Source: Rhodoblastus acidophilus (GTDB lineage: Bacteria; Pseudomonadota; Alphaproteobacteria; Rhizobiales; Beijerinckiaceae). From it: 64,000 nt of DNA. Within the stretch, counting starts at the first letter, position 1, and every line of letters starts with the position of its first letter. A model generated the notes under the pieces. The model had not been told where the DNA came from and searched no databases. It was given only the letters and a program-made list of their open reading frames with translations. Both the position numbers and the translations under genes were made by a program. Of the stretch, positions 9,388 through 17,997 are shown piece after piece. The stretch is from the NCBI RefSeq assembly GCF_025961575.1, contig NZ_JAOQNX010000005.1:62001-126000 (forward strand), read 5' to 3'.

Positions 9388-9866
9388 AACTGCTCCTCGT
9401 CGGCGTCGGGCGGCTCAAGAGCGGGCCCGAGCGCGAGCTGGTCGCGCGCTATGCCGAACGCTGCGCGGCGGGCGGGCGAAAAATCGGCCTGACCGCCTTC
9501 GACCTGCGCGAAATCGAGGAATCCCGCGCCCGCCGCCCCGAGGACCGCAAGGCCGAAGAGGCCGCCGCCCTGCGGGCGCTTCTGCCCCCGGGCGGAAAGC
9601 TCATTTGTCTCGACGAGCGCGGCAAGACCATGGACAGCGAAGCCTTCGCGGCCAGGATCGGCGACTGGCGCGATGCGTCGGCGCCGGCCTGCGCCGTGGT
9701 GATCGGCGGCCCGGACGGCCTCGATCCGGAGTTTCGCGCGCGCGCCGACCTGGTCCTCGCCTTTGGCGCCATGACCTGGCCGCACCAGCTGGTGAGGGCG
9801 CTGGCGGCCGAGCAATTGTTTCGCGCCATGACGATTCTGTCGGGACATCCCTATCATCGCGTGTGA
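9384..9866 (+). CDS. rlmH: 23S rRNA (pseudouridine-1915 N3)-methyltransferase
   Basis: 160 residues of the SPOUT methyltransferase family, acting on the 70S ribosome at pseudouridine 1915. Family marks: KLLLVGVGRLKSGPE at the start, LDERGKTMDSEAFA, the SAM-binding FVIGGPDG-type loop (VVIGGPDGLD) and the C-terminal knot ending in EQLFRAMTILSGHPYHR. The TTG at 9384 sits in a TTGA overlap with the rsfS stop and gives exactly the family start (L/M-KLLLVGVG); an ATG at 9345 would overlap rsfS by 43 bases and adds a non-homologous stretch. Fourth gene of the proA-nadD-rsfS-rlmH chain. Confidence 0.93.
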   Translation: MKLLLVGVGRLKSGPERELVARYAERCAAGGRKIGLTAFDLREIEESRARRPEDRKAEEAAALRALLPPGGKLICLDERGKTMDSEAFAARIGDWRDASAPACAVVIGGPDGLDPEFRARADLVLAFGAMTWPHQLVRALAAEQLFRAMTILSGHPYHRV

Positions 9867-10080
9867 CGCGCGCGTTGCGAGCGTAGTTCATCGAAATCCA
9901 GCAAGGGAAATGCGCGCGGACGGCGCCCGGCGCCATGTATTCCGTGCAATAGACCTGTGAATAACTTCGCGAGGAGTGGCGGCGTTTGGCCGATCACGAA
10001 AAGTTGTATGCGTCTTTCCTGGGAATCGTGCAACAAAGCTGTGCCGGGCGCATCGGGCCGAAAAGAAGACCAAGAGCCGC

Positions 10081-11460
10081 ATGATTCACTCAGGACAGAT
10101 CGAAGCCGACCTTTTTGAACTCGCGCCGTGCGGCCTCGCCGTCGTCGCGCCAAATGGTCAGATCCTTCGCGCCAATCAATTGCTCCGCGAGTGGATCGGC
10201 TTCCGAGGCGGCGCGCCGGAAGGACAAAACCTCTCCTCCATGCTGGTCGGCGACGGTTCGTCGTTCTTTGCCTCGCTAATCGACAGCCTGCGGCAGGACG
10301 AACCTGCGGAAGAGGTGTTCGCGCTTCTGCAGCGTGGCAATGGCGCGATCCTTCCCGTCTATCTGAATGCGGTCTTGCGCAGGGGGGCGTCCGGCGTCGG
10401 GCGCGGGGCGGAGACCGTGCACATCAGTTTCATCAGCGCCTGGCGGCGCACCGAATATGAAGCGGAGCTGCGCCGGGGCAAAAGGGCGGCGGAGCAATTG
10501 GCGTCGATCGTGTCCCATTCCTCCGACGCGATCGTCAGCGTCGACCGGGGCGGGCGCATCCTCAACGCCAATTTCGCCTTTTCCGACATTTTCCAGTTCG
10601 ACCGCGCCGAGGTCCTGGGCGCAAAGCTCTCCGAACTGATCGTTCCCGAACAATATCGCGAACAATTCGAAAAGAAGCTGCGACGCGCGGCGCACCGTCC
10701 GATCAAGGGCGAAATTGTCCGCCGCCGCCGCAAGGACGGGATCTTTCTCGATTTCTCCTTGTCGCTCGCGCCGATCCGCGACGAATCCACCGGCGAGACT
10801 GTCGCCATTTCGGCGATCTATCGCGATGTCACGGCTTTGACCCGCGCCGCCGAACACATCGAATTCCTGCTGCGCGAGGTCAATCACCGCTCCAAGAACA
10901 TGCTCGCGGTGGTGCAGGCCGTGGCGCGGCAGACGGCGCGCTTCGCCGACAGTCCGGAGGCCTTCACCGACGGTTTCATGGCGCGCCTCGCCGCCATCGG
11001 CGCCAGTCACGACATGCTGGTCTCGCGCGACTGGCGCGGCGTCCAGGTCGAGGAGCTGACGCGCATTCAGTGCTGCGAACTCATCGAATCCGAGGAATCC
11101 CGCATCGTCGTCTCCGGCGACCTGATCGAGATCAACCCGCGCGCCGCGGAAAGCTACGGGCTGGCGCTGCACGAACTGGCCACCAACGCAGTCAAATATG
11201 GCGCTCTGTCCACGACCGAGGGCTGGGTCGAACTGACATTCGCCCTCGACCCGGAGACGCAAACCTACCGCTTCAGCTGGCGAGAGCAGGGCGGCCCGCC
11301 GGTCGAGCCGCCGGAGCGCAACGGTTTTGGCGTCTGCGTCCTCACGCGCACCGCCCCGCAGTCCATCAATGGCGAGAGCCGCCTCGACTTTCCGCAGGAG
11401 GGGCTCACCTACACCCTGTCCGCGCCGCTGGCGCAGGTGGCGATGAGCGGTCTGGATTAG
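10081..11460 (+). CDS. PAS-PAS HWE-family sensor histidine kinase
   Basis: 459 residues, no membrane segments, so a cytosolic sensor. A first PAS-like region lies at about residues 5-125 and a clear PAS at about 135-255 (SSDAIVSVDRGGRILNANFAF). The phosphoacceptor motif EVNHRSKNMLAVVQAVARQT (about 263-282) is the HWE/HisKA_2 H-box, where the HRxKN histidine is modified. The ATPase domain has the N-box ALHELATNAVKYGAL and WREQGGPPV of the HWE class. HWE kinases are abundant in Rhizobiales, often in general stress or light responses. No response regulator gene adjoins it. An upstream in-frame ATG at 9976 adds 35 residues without PAS character, so 10081 is preferred. Confidence 0.88.
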   Translation: MIHSGQIEADLFELAPCGLAVVAPNGQILRANQLLREWIGFRGGAPEGQNLSSMLVGDGSSFFASLIDSLRQDEPAEEVFALLQRGNGAILPVYLNAVLRRGASGVGRGAETVHISFISAWRRTEYEAELRRGKRAAEQLASIVSHSSDAIVSVDRGGRILNANFAFSDIFQFDRAEVLGAKLSELIVPEQYREQFEKKLRRAAHRPIKGEIVRRRRKDGIFLDFSLSLAPIRDESTGETVAISAIYRDVTALTRAAEHIEFLLREVNHRSKNMLAVVQAVARQTARFADSPEAFTDGFMARLAAIGASHDMLVSRDWRGVQVEELTRIQCCELIESEESRIVVSGDLIEINPRAAESYGLALHELATNAVKYGALSTTEGWVELTFALDPETQTYRFSWREQGGPPVEPPERNGFGVCVLTRTAPQSINGESRLDFPQEGLTYTLSAPLAQVAMSGLD

Positions 11461-11663
11461 CGCCGCTCGAAATCCGACACATTCAACGCCGCGATCGCTC
11501 CGGGATCACAGGTTTCGACGCGCAGCTTTCGCGCGCCCGTCCGTTTCTTCACCGCGGGCGCCAGGCGCGGGGAGAGCAGGGGCTGCGCCAGTTCCTGACG
11601 CACGGCGGCGATCATGAACAAGCTCGCGAGAACGAGGGGGAGGAAGATGGCCGCGGTGGTCAT
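11457..11663 (-). CDS. small single-pass membrane or exported protein, unknown
   Basis: 68 residues starting with a hydrophobic segment (TTAAIFLPLVLASLFMIAAV) that could be a membrane anchor or signal peptide, followed by a basic tail (VKKRTGARKLR). An AAGGAAA ribosome-binding site lies about 7 bases before the ATG, which argues for a real gene. Its TAA stop shares bases with the TAG stop of the convergent kinase gene. No family recognised; length and context are compatible with a small regulatory membrane protein, but this is speculation. Confidence 0.5.
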   Translation of the reverse strand: MTTAAIFLPLVLASLFMIAAVRQELAQPLLSPRLAPAVKKRTGARKLRVETCDPGAIAALNVSDFERR

Positions 11664-11808
11664 GGCGTCATTTCCTTAGCTTCAATAAGGGAACATATAA
11701 AGAACATACGTCGCTTTGTCAAGGGAAAAGCCGCGCTTTGCCGCGCCGCCCCATTGCTGACGCTTCGCCTGCCTTTAATCTGAGCCCGGCGAATCGGCAG
11801 GAGCGGCA

Positions 11809-13206
11809 ATGGCGAAGACAAACGGGCTGACGCGAGCGGGATGGTTCGCCGCACTTGCGTTCGCCTCGCTTTCCGCCATGGCCCAGACCGCGCAGCCCCC
11901 CCACCCCACCGGCGCGCCCGCCGCCGCCGAAACGAAGCCCCCCGAAACAAAGCCTCCCGAGCCGAAAGCCATCGAACTCGACCGGCAAAAGGCGCAATTT
12001 CAGGGCGTTCAAGACACCCTGGCGCAAACCGAGGCGCAGCGGAAGAAGATCGAGGCGGAAATCGAGTCGCTCCAGAACGATCGCGCCAAGCTGACCGCGG
12101 CCGCCATTGACGCGCGCGGCAAGATCGACGAGGCGGAGGCGCAACTGGCGGCCAGCGCCACGCGGCTGGAAACGCTCGCCGGTTCGGAAAACGCCATTCG
12201 CAAATCGCTGGACGGGCGGCGCGAGGTGCTCGCCTCCGTGCTCGCCGTCTTGCAGCGCATGGGGCGCAAGCCGCCGCCGGCGCTGCTCACCCAGCCCGAG
12301 GACGTGTTGCGGGCGATCCGCGCCTCGATGCTGCTCGGCGCGGTGCTGCCGCAATTGCGCGCCGAAACCGAGGCGCTCGCCAGCGATCTCCAGGATCTCG
12401 TCTCGCTTCGGGCGGCCATCGCGCAGGAAAACGCCCGGCAGGCCGAGGAGGCGCAGGCGCGCCGCGACGAGCGCGCCCGTCTCGACGCCTTGGTCGCCGC
12501 GCGCCAGCAGGCCATCGGCCAGGCGCAGGACGCGCTCGCCGCCGAACGCAAGCGCGCGCAGGCGCTGGCCGGGCAGGCGGCGAGCCTCAAGGAGCTGATC
12601 GCGCGCATGGAGGGCGAACTCGCCGGCGCCCGCGCCGCGGCGGAAAAGGCGCGCCTGGCCGAGGAAGCCCGCGCGCGCCAGGGCGAAAAAGCGGCCGAGG
12701 AGGCGCGGCAAAAGTTCGCGGATGCGAAAAAACGCGATCCCGCGCGGCTGACGCCGGCGATCGCCTTCGCCCAGGCCAGGGGGCTCTTGTCGCTGCCGGC
12801 CAATGGAACTGTGATCAAGGCTTACGGCGCCGCGAGCGAATTCGGCGGCGCGGAAAAAGGACTTTCGCTGGCCACCCGCCCTCAAGCCATTGTTTCGTCT
12901 CCTTGCGATGGCTATATCGCCTTCAGCGGCCCCTGGCGCTCCTACGGTCAACTCTTGATCGTCAACGCGGGCGGCGGCTACTATGTGGTGATGGCCGGCA
13001 TGGCGCGAGTCGACGTGTCGGTCGGACAATTTGTTCTGGCGGGCGAACCCGTGGGGTCGATGGGCGATGGCGCGGCGCAAACCGCTGCTTCCGCCGCCAT
13101 TGCCGCGACGCAGCCGGTGCTTTATGTCGAGTTTCGCAAGGATGGGACGGCCATCGATCCGGGGCCATGGTGGACCAAGCCGGATAACATGAGGGTTCGC
13201 GGATAA
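11809..13206 (+). CDS. EnvC-like murein hydrolase activator with degenerate LytM domain
   Basis: 465 residues: signal peptide (hydrophobic AGWFAALAFASLSAMA), Pro-rich linker, then a long coiled coil (about residues 60-310, dense in Glu/Ala/Arg/Gln) and a C-terminal M23/LytM-type domain (about 340-460). In the M23 domain the zinc ligands are not visible: the position of HxxxD reads KGLSLAT and that of HxH reads VMAGMARVD. This is the EnvC pattern, where a coiled coil and an inactive LytM domain activate cell-wall amidases at division. A GCAGGAG ribosome-binding site precedes the ATG. The TAA stop shares its final A with the ATG of ctpA, so the two are translationally coupled, an arrangement conserved in alphaproteobacteria. 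Confidence 0.85.
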   Translation: MAKTNGLTRAGWFAALAFASLSAMAQTAQPPHPTGAPAAAETKPPETKPPEPKAIELDRQKAQFQGVQDTLAQTEAQRKKIEAEIESLQNDRAKLTAAAIDARGKIDEAEAQLAASATRLETLAGSENAIRKSLDGRREVLASVLAVLQRMGRKPPPALLTQPEDVLRAIRASMLLGAVLPQLRAETEALASDLQDLVSLRAAIAQENARQAEEAQARRDERARLDALVAARQQAIGQAQDALAAERKRAQALAGQAASLKELIARMEGELAGARAAAEKARLAEEARARQGEKAAEEARQKFADAKKRDPARLTPAIAFAQARGLLSLPANGTVIKAYGAASEFGGAEKGLSLATRPQAIVSSPCDGYIAFSGPWRSYGQLLIVNAGGGYYVVMAGMARVDVSVGQFVLAGEPVGSMGDGAAQTAASAAIAATQPVLYVEFRKDGTAIDPGPWWTKPDNMRVRG

Positions 13207-14675
13207 TGCGCAAGACATCTCTGGTTCTGCTGGGCGCGATCATCGGCGCATCCGCCGTGGCGATCGGTCCGCGGGTTCCGATGCCCTGGTTCCCGGCGGG
13301 CGCCCACGCTTCGCCGTCGGACGTCTATCGCTCGCTCAACCTGTTCGGCGACGTGTTCGAGAAGGTCCGCACCGACTATGTCGAGAAGCCGGACGACAAG
13401 AAGATGGTCGAGGCGGCGGTGAGCGGCATGCTCGCCTCGCTCGACCCGCATTCGTCCTATATGGACGCCAAGAGCTTCATGGACATGCAGGTGCAGACCT
13501 CCGGAAAGTTCGGCGGTCTCGGCATCGAGGTGATGCAGGAAGACGGCCTGGTCAAGGTGGTCGCCCCCATCGACGACACCCCGGCCGCGCGCGCCGGCAT
13601 TCTTTCCGGCGATTTCATCACCGCCATCGACGGCGAGCCCGTGCAGGGCATGACCCTCAACCAGGCCGTGGACAAGATGCGCGGCGCGGTGGACACCAAT
13701 GTCAAGCTGACGCTGGCCCGCGGCGCGGCCAAGGAAAAGATCGACGTCACGCTCACCCGCGCGCTCATCCAGATCAAGTCGGTGCGGTCGCGCGTCGAGG
13801 CGCCCGATGTCGGCTATATCCGCCTCACCCAGTTCACCGAACAGACCTATGACGGCCTCAAGGAGGCGATGAAGAAGATCCAGACCGAGATCCCGGCCGA
13901 CAAGTTCAAGGGCTATATTCTCGATCTGCGCAACAACCCCGGCGGCCTGCTCGACCAGTCGGTGGCCGTGGTCAACGCCTTCATCGACCATGGCGAGATC
14001 GTCTCGACGCGCGGCCGCAACGCCGACGAGACCCAGCGCTACAACGCCCGCCCGATCGATCTGTCCAAGGGCAAGCCGGTGATCGTGCTGATCAACGGCG
14101 GTTCGGCCTCGGCCTCCGAGATCGTCGCCGGCGCCTTGCAGGACCACAAGCGCGCCACGCTGATCGGCACGCGTTCGTTCGGCAAGGGCTCGGTGCAGAC
14201 CATCATCCCGCTCGGCCAGAACAATGGCGCGCTGCGGCTGACCACGGCGCGCTACTACACGCCGTCGGGCCGTTCGATCCAGGCCAAGGGCATCGAGCCG
14301 GACCTCACCGTGCTCGAGGACGTGCCGGACGAGCTGAAGGGCAAGGACCGCACCGAGGGGGAGGCCTCGCTCAAGGGCCACCTCAAGAACGGCGACCAGG
14401 AAGAGCATGGCTCGCAGGCCTATGTGCCGCCGGATGTCGCCAAGGACAAGGCGCTGCACGCGGCGCTCGACCTGCTGCGCGGCGTGAAGACGGCCGAGGT
14501 GATCAAGGCCGAGAACGCCAAGGCGGTCGCGGACGCCGCCGCCAAACCGGCGGCCAAGGACGAGACTAAGCCCGCGACCGGCCGTCCCGCGGAAGCGCCG
14601 CCCGCGGCGCCGCCGGTGGGGCCGAAGGGCGAACCGGTGTTGAAGCAGGGCCCGACGCCGGTCCCGGAAAAGTAA
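13206..14675 (+). CDS. ctpA: carboxy-terminal processing protease, S41 family
   Basis: 489 residues with an N-terminal signal/anchor (SLVLLGAIIGASAVAIG), a PDZ domain (about 95-180, FGGLGIEVMQEDGLVKVV) and the S41 peptidase core. The catalytic serine is in NGGSASASEIVAG and the catalytic lysine in RSFGKGSVQ, the Ser-Lys dyad of tail-specific proteases. A Lys/Ala/Pro-rich tail of about 60 residues follows. It cleaves C-termini of periplasmic proteins and often tunes peptidoglycan hydrolases, which fits its overlap with the EnvC-like gene. A GC-rich hairpin with a short T run follows the stop. Confidence 0.93.
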   Translation: MRKTSLVLLGAIIGASAVAIGPRVPMPWFPAGAHASPSDVYRSLNLFGDVFEKVRTDYVEKPDDKKMVEAAVSGMLASLDPHSSYMDAKSFMDMQVQTSGKFGGLGIEVMQEDGLVKVVAPIDDTPAARAGILSGDFITAIDGEPVQGMTLNQAVDKMRGAVDTNVKLTLARGAAKEKIDVTLTRALIQIKSVRSRVEAPDVGYIRLTQFTEQTYDGLKEAMKKIQTEIPADKFKGYILDLRNNPGGLLDQSVAVVNAFIDHGEIVSTRGRNADETQRYNARPIDLSKGKPVIVLINGGSASASEIVAGALQDHKRATLIGTRSFGKGSVQTIIPLGQNNGALRLTTARYYTPSGRSIQAKGIEPDLTVLEDVPDELKGKDRTEGEASLKGHLKNGDQEEHGSQAYVPPDVAKDKALHAALDLLRGVKTAEVIKAENAKAVADAAAKPAAKDETKPATGRPAEAPPAAPPVGPKGEPVLKQGPTPVPEK

Positions 14676-14682
14676 GGCTTAA

Positions 14683-14712
14683 CGGCCCGTCGTTCGCGGC
14701 GGGCCGAATTTT
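14683..14712 (+). terminator. intrinsic-terminator-like hairpin after ctpA
   Basis: Arms CGGCCCG (14683-14689) and CGGGCCG (14700-14706) are perfect complements around a 10-base loop, followed by AATTTT. The stem begins 8 bases after the ctpA stop and ends 10 bases before the deacetylase start, so it may partly terminate or stabilise the upstream message. The T run is short, so termination efficiency is doubtful. Confidence 0.5.
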
Positions 14713-14722
14713 CAGACCGGAC

Positions 14723-15889
14723 ATGCTGGACGATCTCGACCGCCCGCTCGGGCTAGAGCGACAAGAGCCAAGAGTTCAGGGCGGTCGCAAGCCGCTGTGG
14801 GCCGCGGCGGCCCTTGTCGCGCTGGCTTTGGCCGGCGGGGGCGTCTGGCTTGCCGGGCGCGACGGTCAAGGGCGCGATGGTTTTGGCGGCGAACCGGAGG
14901 CGCGCGCGCCGATCCAGCCGCTGCCGCCGGCCCCCGCGGCCCCGCCCGTCGCGCAAGTCCAGGAGCAGCAGCCTGAAGCCGCGCCATCGGGCGCCCGCGT
15001 CGATATCGAGAATGGCGTGCGTGTGGTGCGCGGCGGCGGCGCGGCCGGCCCCGCCATCATTCATGTGCCCGACACCGCCGCCTCGCCGCTGCCGCCTGCG
15101 CCCGATCCGCGCCTGGTTGAAAAAAGCCGTTTCGGCCTGCTGCCCAAGCGCGGCAAGGACGGCGCGACGCCCGCGCAGGTCTATGCCCGGCCGCAGGCCG
15201 CCGTGAAACCCGGCGTTCCCCGGATCGCGCTGATCGTCGGCGGCATGGGGCTGAACGATCTCGCCACGCAATCGGCGATTTCGCGCCTTCCCGCCGCCGT
15301 GACCCTGGCTTTCGCGCCTTACGGGACGCGGGTCGAGCATCTCGCCAATTCCGCGCGCGACGCCGGCCATGAAATCCTGCTGCAGGCGCCGATGGAGCCG
15401 TTCGACAGCGCGGAATCCCCGGGCCCGCATGTCATCTCCGCCGGCGACGCCTCCAAGGCCGAGGACGAATTGCATTGGCAGATGGGCCGGTTTCCCGGCT
15501 ATTTCGGCGTGATCAACTATCTCGGCGGCAAGCTGGCCTCCGACCGCGACGCGATTTCGCCGGTGATTTCCGAGATCGGCAAACGGGGGCTGGCCTATAT
15601 CGACGACGGCTCGGCGCCGAGCAGCGTCGCCGGAGAGGTTGCGGCGCGCGACGGCTTAGGCTTTCTCAAGGTCGATGTCCGCATTGACGATGTCCGTCGT
15701 CCCGAAGCCATTGACGCCGCCCTCGTCAAGCTCGAAACTCTTGCGAAGCAGAAAGGGGTGGCCGTCGGATTCGCCTCGGGACTGCCGTCGACCAACGACC
15801 GCATCGCCAGCTATCTCGCCGATCTCCGGCGCGCCGGCGTCGTGCTGGTCCCGGTCTCCGCGGCGTTCGACGCCGGCGACAAGAGGTGA
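14723..15889 (+). CDS. divergent polysaccharide deacetylase family protein
   Basis: 388 residues: short cytosolic start, one membrane segment (WAAAALVALALAGGGVWLAG, about 30-50), a Pro/Ala-rich periplasmic linker, then a domain (about 165-385) of the YibQ-like divergent polysaccharide deacetylases. Marks are PRIALIVGGMGLND, QAPMEPFD, GYFGVINYLGGKLASDRDA and LAYIDDGSAPSS. Its partner genes in many alphaproteobacteria are envC, ctpA and rppH, the order found here. The enzymatic activity of this divergent group is not established; a cell-wall role is inferred from the neighbours. Confidence 0.85.
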   Translation: MLDDLDRPLGLERQEPRVQGGRKPLWAAAALVALALAGGGVWLAGRDGQGRDGFGGEPEARAPIQPLPPAPAAPPVAQVQEQQPEAAPSGARVDIENGVRVVRGGGAAGPAIIHVPDTAASPLPPAPDPRLVEKSRFGLLPKRGKDGATPAQVYARPQAAVKPGVPRIALIVGGMGLNDLATQSAISRLPAAVTLAFAPYGTRVEHLANSARDAGHEILLQAPMEPFDSAESPGPHVISAGDASKAEDELHWQMGRFPGYFGVINYLGGKLASDRDAISPVISEIGKRGLAYIDDGSAPSSVAGEVAARDGLGFLKVDVRIDDVRRPEAIDAALVKLETLAKQKGVAVGFASGLPSTNDRIASYLADLRRAGVVLVPVSAAFDAGDKR

Positions 15890-15891
15890 GG

Positions 15892-16395
15892 ATGGATGCG
15901 CTGACATACCGGCCCTGCGTCGGCATCATGCTGCTGAATGCGGAGGGCCTGGTGTTCGTCGGACGGCGCAAATCGAAGCGCGGGCCTGACGTTCACCCGA
16001 TGCCATACGAATGGCAGATGCCGCAGGGCGGCATTGACGAGGGCGAGGCGCCCTATGACGCCGCCTTGCGCGAGCTGCGCGAGGAGACCAATGTCCGGAG
16101 CGCCCAATTGCTGGCCGAGGCGCCGAACTGGCTGACCTATGACCTGCCGACCGAGATCGGCAAGAAATCCTGGCGCGGCCGGTTTCGCGGCCAGACGCAA
16201 AGGTGGTTTGCGCTGCGGTTTACGGGCGAGGACACCGAGATCAACATCGACGCCCCCGACAACGGCCGCCACAAGGCGGAGTTCGACGCCTGGCGCTGGG
16301 AGCGCATGGACCGCCTGCCAGAGCTGATCGTGCCGTTTAAGCGCGAGGTCTATGTCCAGGTCTGCGCGCATTTCGCGCATCTGGCGGGGGCTTAA
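15892..16395 (+). CDS. rppH: RNA pyrophosphohydrolase (Nudix)
   Basis: 167 residues. It removes pyrophosphate from the 5' end of triphosphorylated RNA and so starts mRNA decay. The Nudix box GGIDEGEAPYDAALRELREE (plus TNV) is complete, and the start YRPCVGIMLLN and QMPQGG agree with RppH of alphaproteobacteria. A GAGGTGAGG ribosome-binding site lies in the end of the deacetylase gene, just upstream of the ATG at 15892; a GTG at 15886 overlapping the previous stop is an alternative. Last gene of the envC-ctpA-deacetylase-rppH group. Confidence 0.93.
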   Translation: MDALTYRPCVGIMLLNAEGLVFVGRRKSKRGPDVHPMPYEWQMPQGGIDEGEAPYDAALRELREETNVRSAQLLAEAPNWLTYDLPTEIGKKSWRGRFRGQTQRWFALRFTGEDTEINIDAPDNGRHKAEFDAWRWERMDRLPELIVPFKREVYVQVCAHFAHLAGA

Positions 16396-16421
16396 GCCGC
16401 GCGCTGCGCGCCGCGGCGCGG

Positions 16422-16444
16422 ATGCCCGGCGCAAGGCCGGGCAT
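16422..16444. terminator. 9-bp hairpin between convergent rppH and gcvPB
   Basis: ATGCCCGGC (16422-16430) and GCCGGGCAT (16436-16444) pair perfectly around a GCAAG loop. It lies between two convergent genes, 27 bases after the rppH stop and 6 bases after the gcvPB stop. No T run follows on either strand, so it may act as a 3'-end stabiliser or Rho-assisted terminator. Confidence 0.45.
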
Positions 16445-16449
16445 GAGCT

Positions 16450-17997
16450 TCACGCAACCGGCGGTTCGCGCTCTCCCACGGGCTTCTTGTAAGTGAGCAC
16501 TGGCTTGCGCGCGGCGCCGGTCTCATCGAGGCGGGTGCGCGGCGCATAGTATGGCGCGCCCGTAAACCGCTCGACCTCGCCGTTCTTCACGCTGAAGGCG
16601 AGGTCCCGCAGCGTGGCGACGAACATTTCTAAAAACGCGGCGGATTCCGATTCCGTGGGCTCGATCAGCATGGCGCCGTGGACCACCAGCGGGAAATAGA
16701 CCGTCATCGGGTGAATGCCCTCGTCGATCATCGCCTTGGCGAAATCGAGCACGGTCACCCCGCTGTCCTTCATCCACTGGTCGTCGAACAGGACCTCGTG
16801 CATGCACAAGCGTTCGGCGAAGGGCGAGGACATCACGTCCTTGAGGCAGACCCGCAAATAATTCGCCGACAGCACCGCATTCTCCGAGGCCATGGCGAGA
16901 CCGTCGCCGCCATGCGAGAGAATGTAAGTCAGCGCGCGGACGAACATGCCCATCTGGCCGTGGAAGGCGGCCATGCGGCCAAAGCTCTGCGAACCCTCCT
17001 TCTCCTCCACCAGCGCCCAGCTGTCGCCGTCGCGGCGCAGGAACGGGACCGGGGCGAAGGGCGCCAACCGGCTCGACAGTACGACCGGCCCCGCGCCGGG
17101 GCCGCCGCCGCCATGCGGCGTCGAAAAGGTCTTGTGCAGGTTGATGTGCATGGCGTCGACGCCGAGATCGCCGGGCCTCACTTTGCCGACGATGGCGTTG
17201 AAATTGGCGCCGTCGCAGTAGAAATACGCGCCGGCCTCATGCACCAGACGCGCGATCTCGACAATGTCGCGCTCGAACAGCCCGCAGGTGTTGGGATTGG
17301 TGAGCATGATCGCGGCGACGTCGGGGCCGAGCGCGGCGGCGACGGCTTCGGGATGCACCAGCCCGTCGGCGCCCGCCGGGATCGGCCGAACGGAAAAGCC
17401 CAGCGCCGCGGCGGTGGCGGGATTGGTGCCGTGAGCGGATTCGGGCGCCAGCACGATTTTTCGCGTCGCCGCCTCGCCCCGCGCGGCAATGGCCGCCTTG
17501 ATCGCCATCATGCCGCACATTTCGCCATGCGCGCCCGCCTTGGGCGTGAGCGCCACCGCTTCCGTTCCGGTGAGGGTGGTCAGCCAATGCGCCAGCTGCG
17601 CCATCAGCTCCAGCGCGCCCTGCACGGTGGAGAGCGGTTGCAGCGGGTGGATGTCGGCAAAGCCCGGCAGCCGCGCCATTTTCTCATTGAGGCGCGGGTT
17701 GTGCTTCATCGTGCAGGAGCCGAGCGGATAAAGCCCTGAATCGATAGCGTAATTCTGCTTCGACAGCCGCACGTAATGGCGCAAGGCTTCGGGCTCGGAC
17801 AGACCCGGTAGCCCCAAAGGCGACTGCCGCTCCAGGCCGCCGAGACGCGGCTTGAAATTTTTGGGCGGGTCGATGTCGACGCCGGAAACATCCTCGCGGC
17901 CGTGCTCGAAAATCAGGCCGGTCTCATGGGCGAGACCGTGATGGCCGGAAAAGGTGCGCGGCAGTTTTTTTTCGAAAAAACGCGGCTGCTCGTTCAT
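16450..17997 (-). CDS. gcvPB: glycine dehydrogenase (decarboxylating) subunit 2
   Basis: 515 residues, the PLP-binding subunit of the two-subunit P-protein of the glycine cleavage system. The PLP lysine lies in [17 protein letters not shown]; further marks are [13 protein letters not shown] and [11 protein letters not shown]-type [14 protein letters not shown]. It decarboxylates glycine and passes the aminomethyl group to lipoylated GcvH. Its ATG overlaps the stop of gcvPA by four bases (17994-17997), giving coupled translation. gcvT and gcvH are not next to it in this window. Confidence 0.94.
   Translation of the reverse strand: MNEQPRFFEKKLPRTFSGHHGLAHETGLIFEHGREDVSGVDIDPPKNFKPRLGGLERQSPLGLPGLSEPEALRHYVRLSKQNYAIDSGLYPLGSCTMKHNPRLNEKMARLPGFADIHPLQPLSTVQGALELMAQLAHWLTTLTGTEAVALTPKAGAHGEMCGMMAIKAAIAARGEAATRKIVLAPESAHGTNPATAAALGFSVRPIPAGADGLVHPEAVAAALGPDVAAIMLTNPNTCGLFERDIVEIARLVHEAGAYFYCDGANFNAIVGKVRPGDLGVDAMHINLHKTFSTPHGGGGPGAGPVVLSSRLAPFAPVPFLRRDGDSWALVEEKEGSQSFGRMAAFHGQMGMFVRALTYILSHGGDGLAMASENAVLSANYLRVCLKDVMSSPFAERLCMHEVLFDDQWMKDSGVTVLDFAKAMIDEGIHPMTVYFPLVVHGAMLIEPTESESAAFLEMFVATLRDLAFSVKNGEVERFTGAPYYAPRTRLDETGAARKPVLTYKKPVGEREPPVA

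Noticed and set aside
9867-10080. Possible small RNA or gene between rlmH and the HWE kinase
   Set aside because: No promoter-terminator pair and no reading frame with a ribosome-binding site could be seen.
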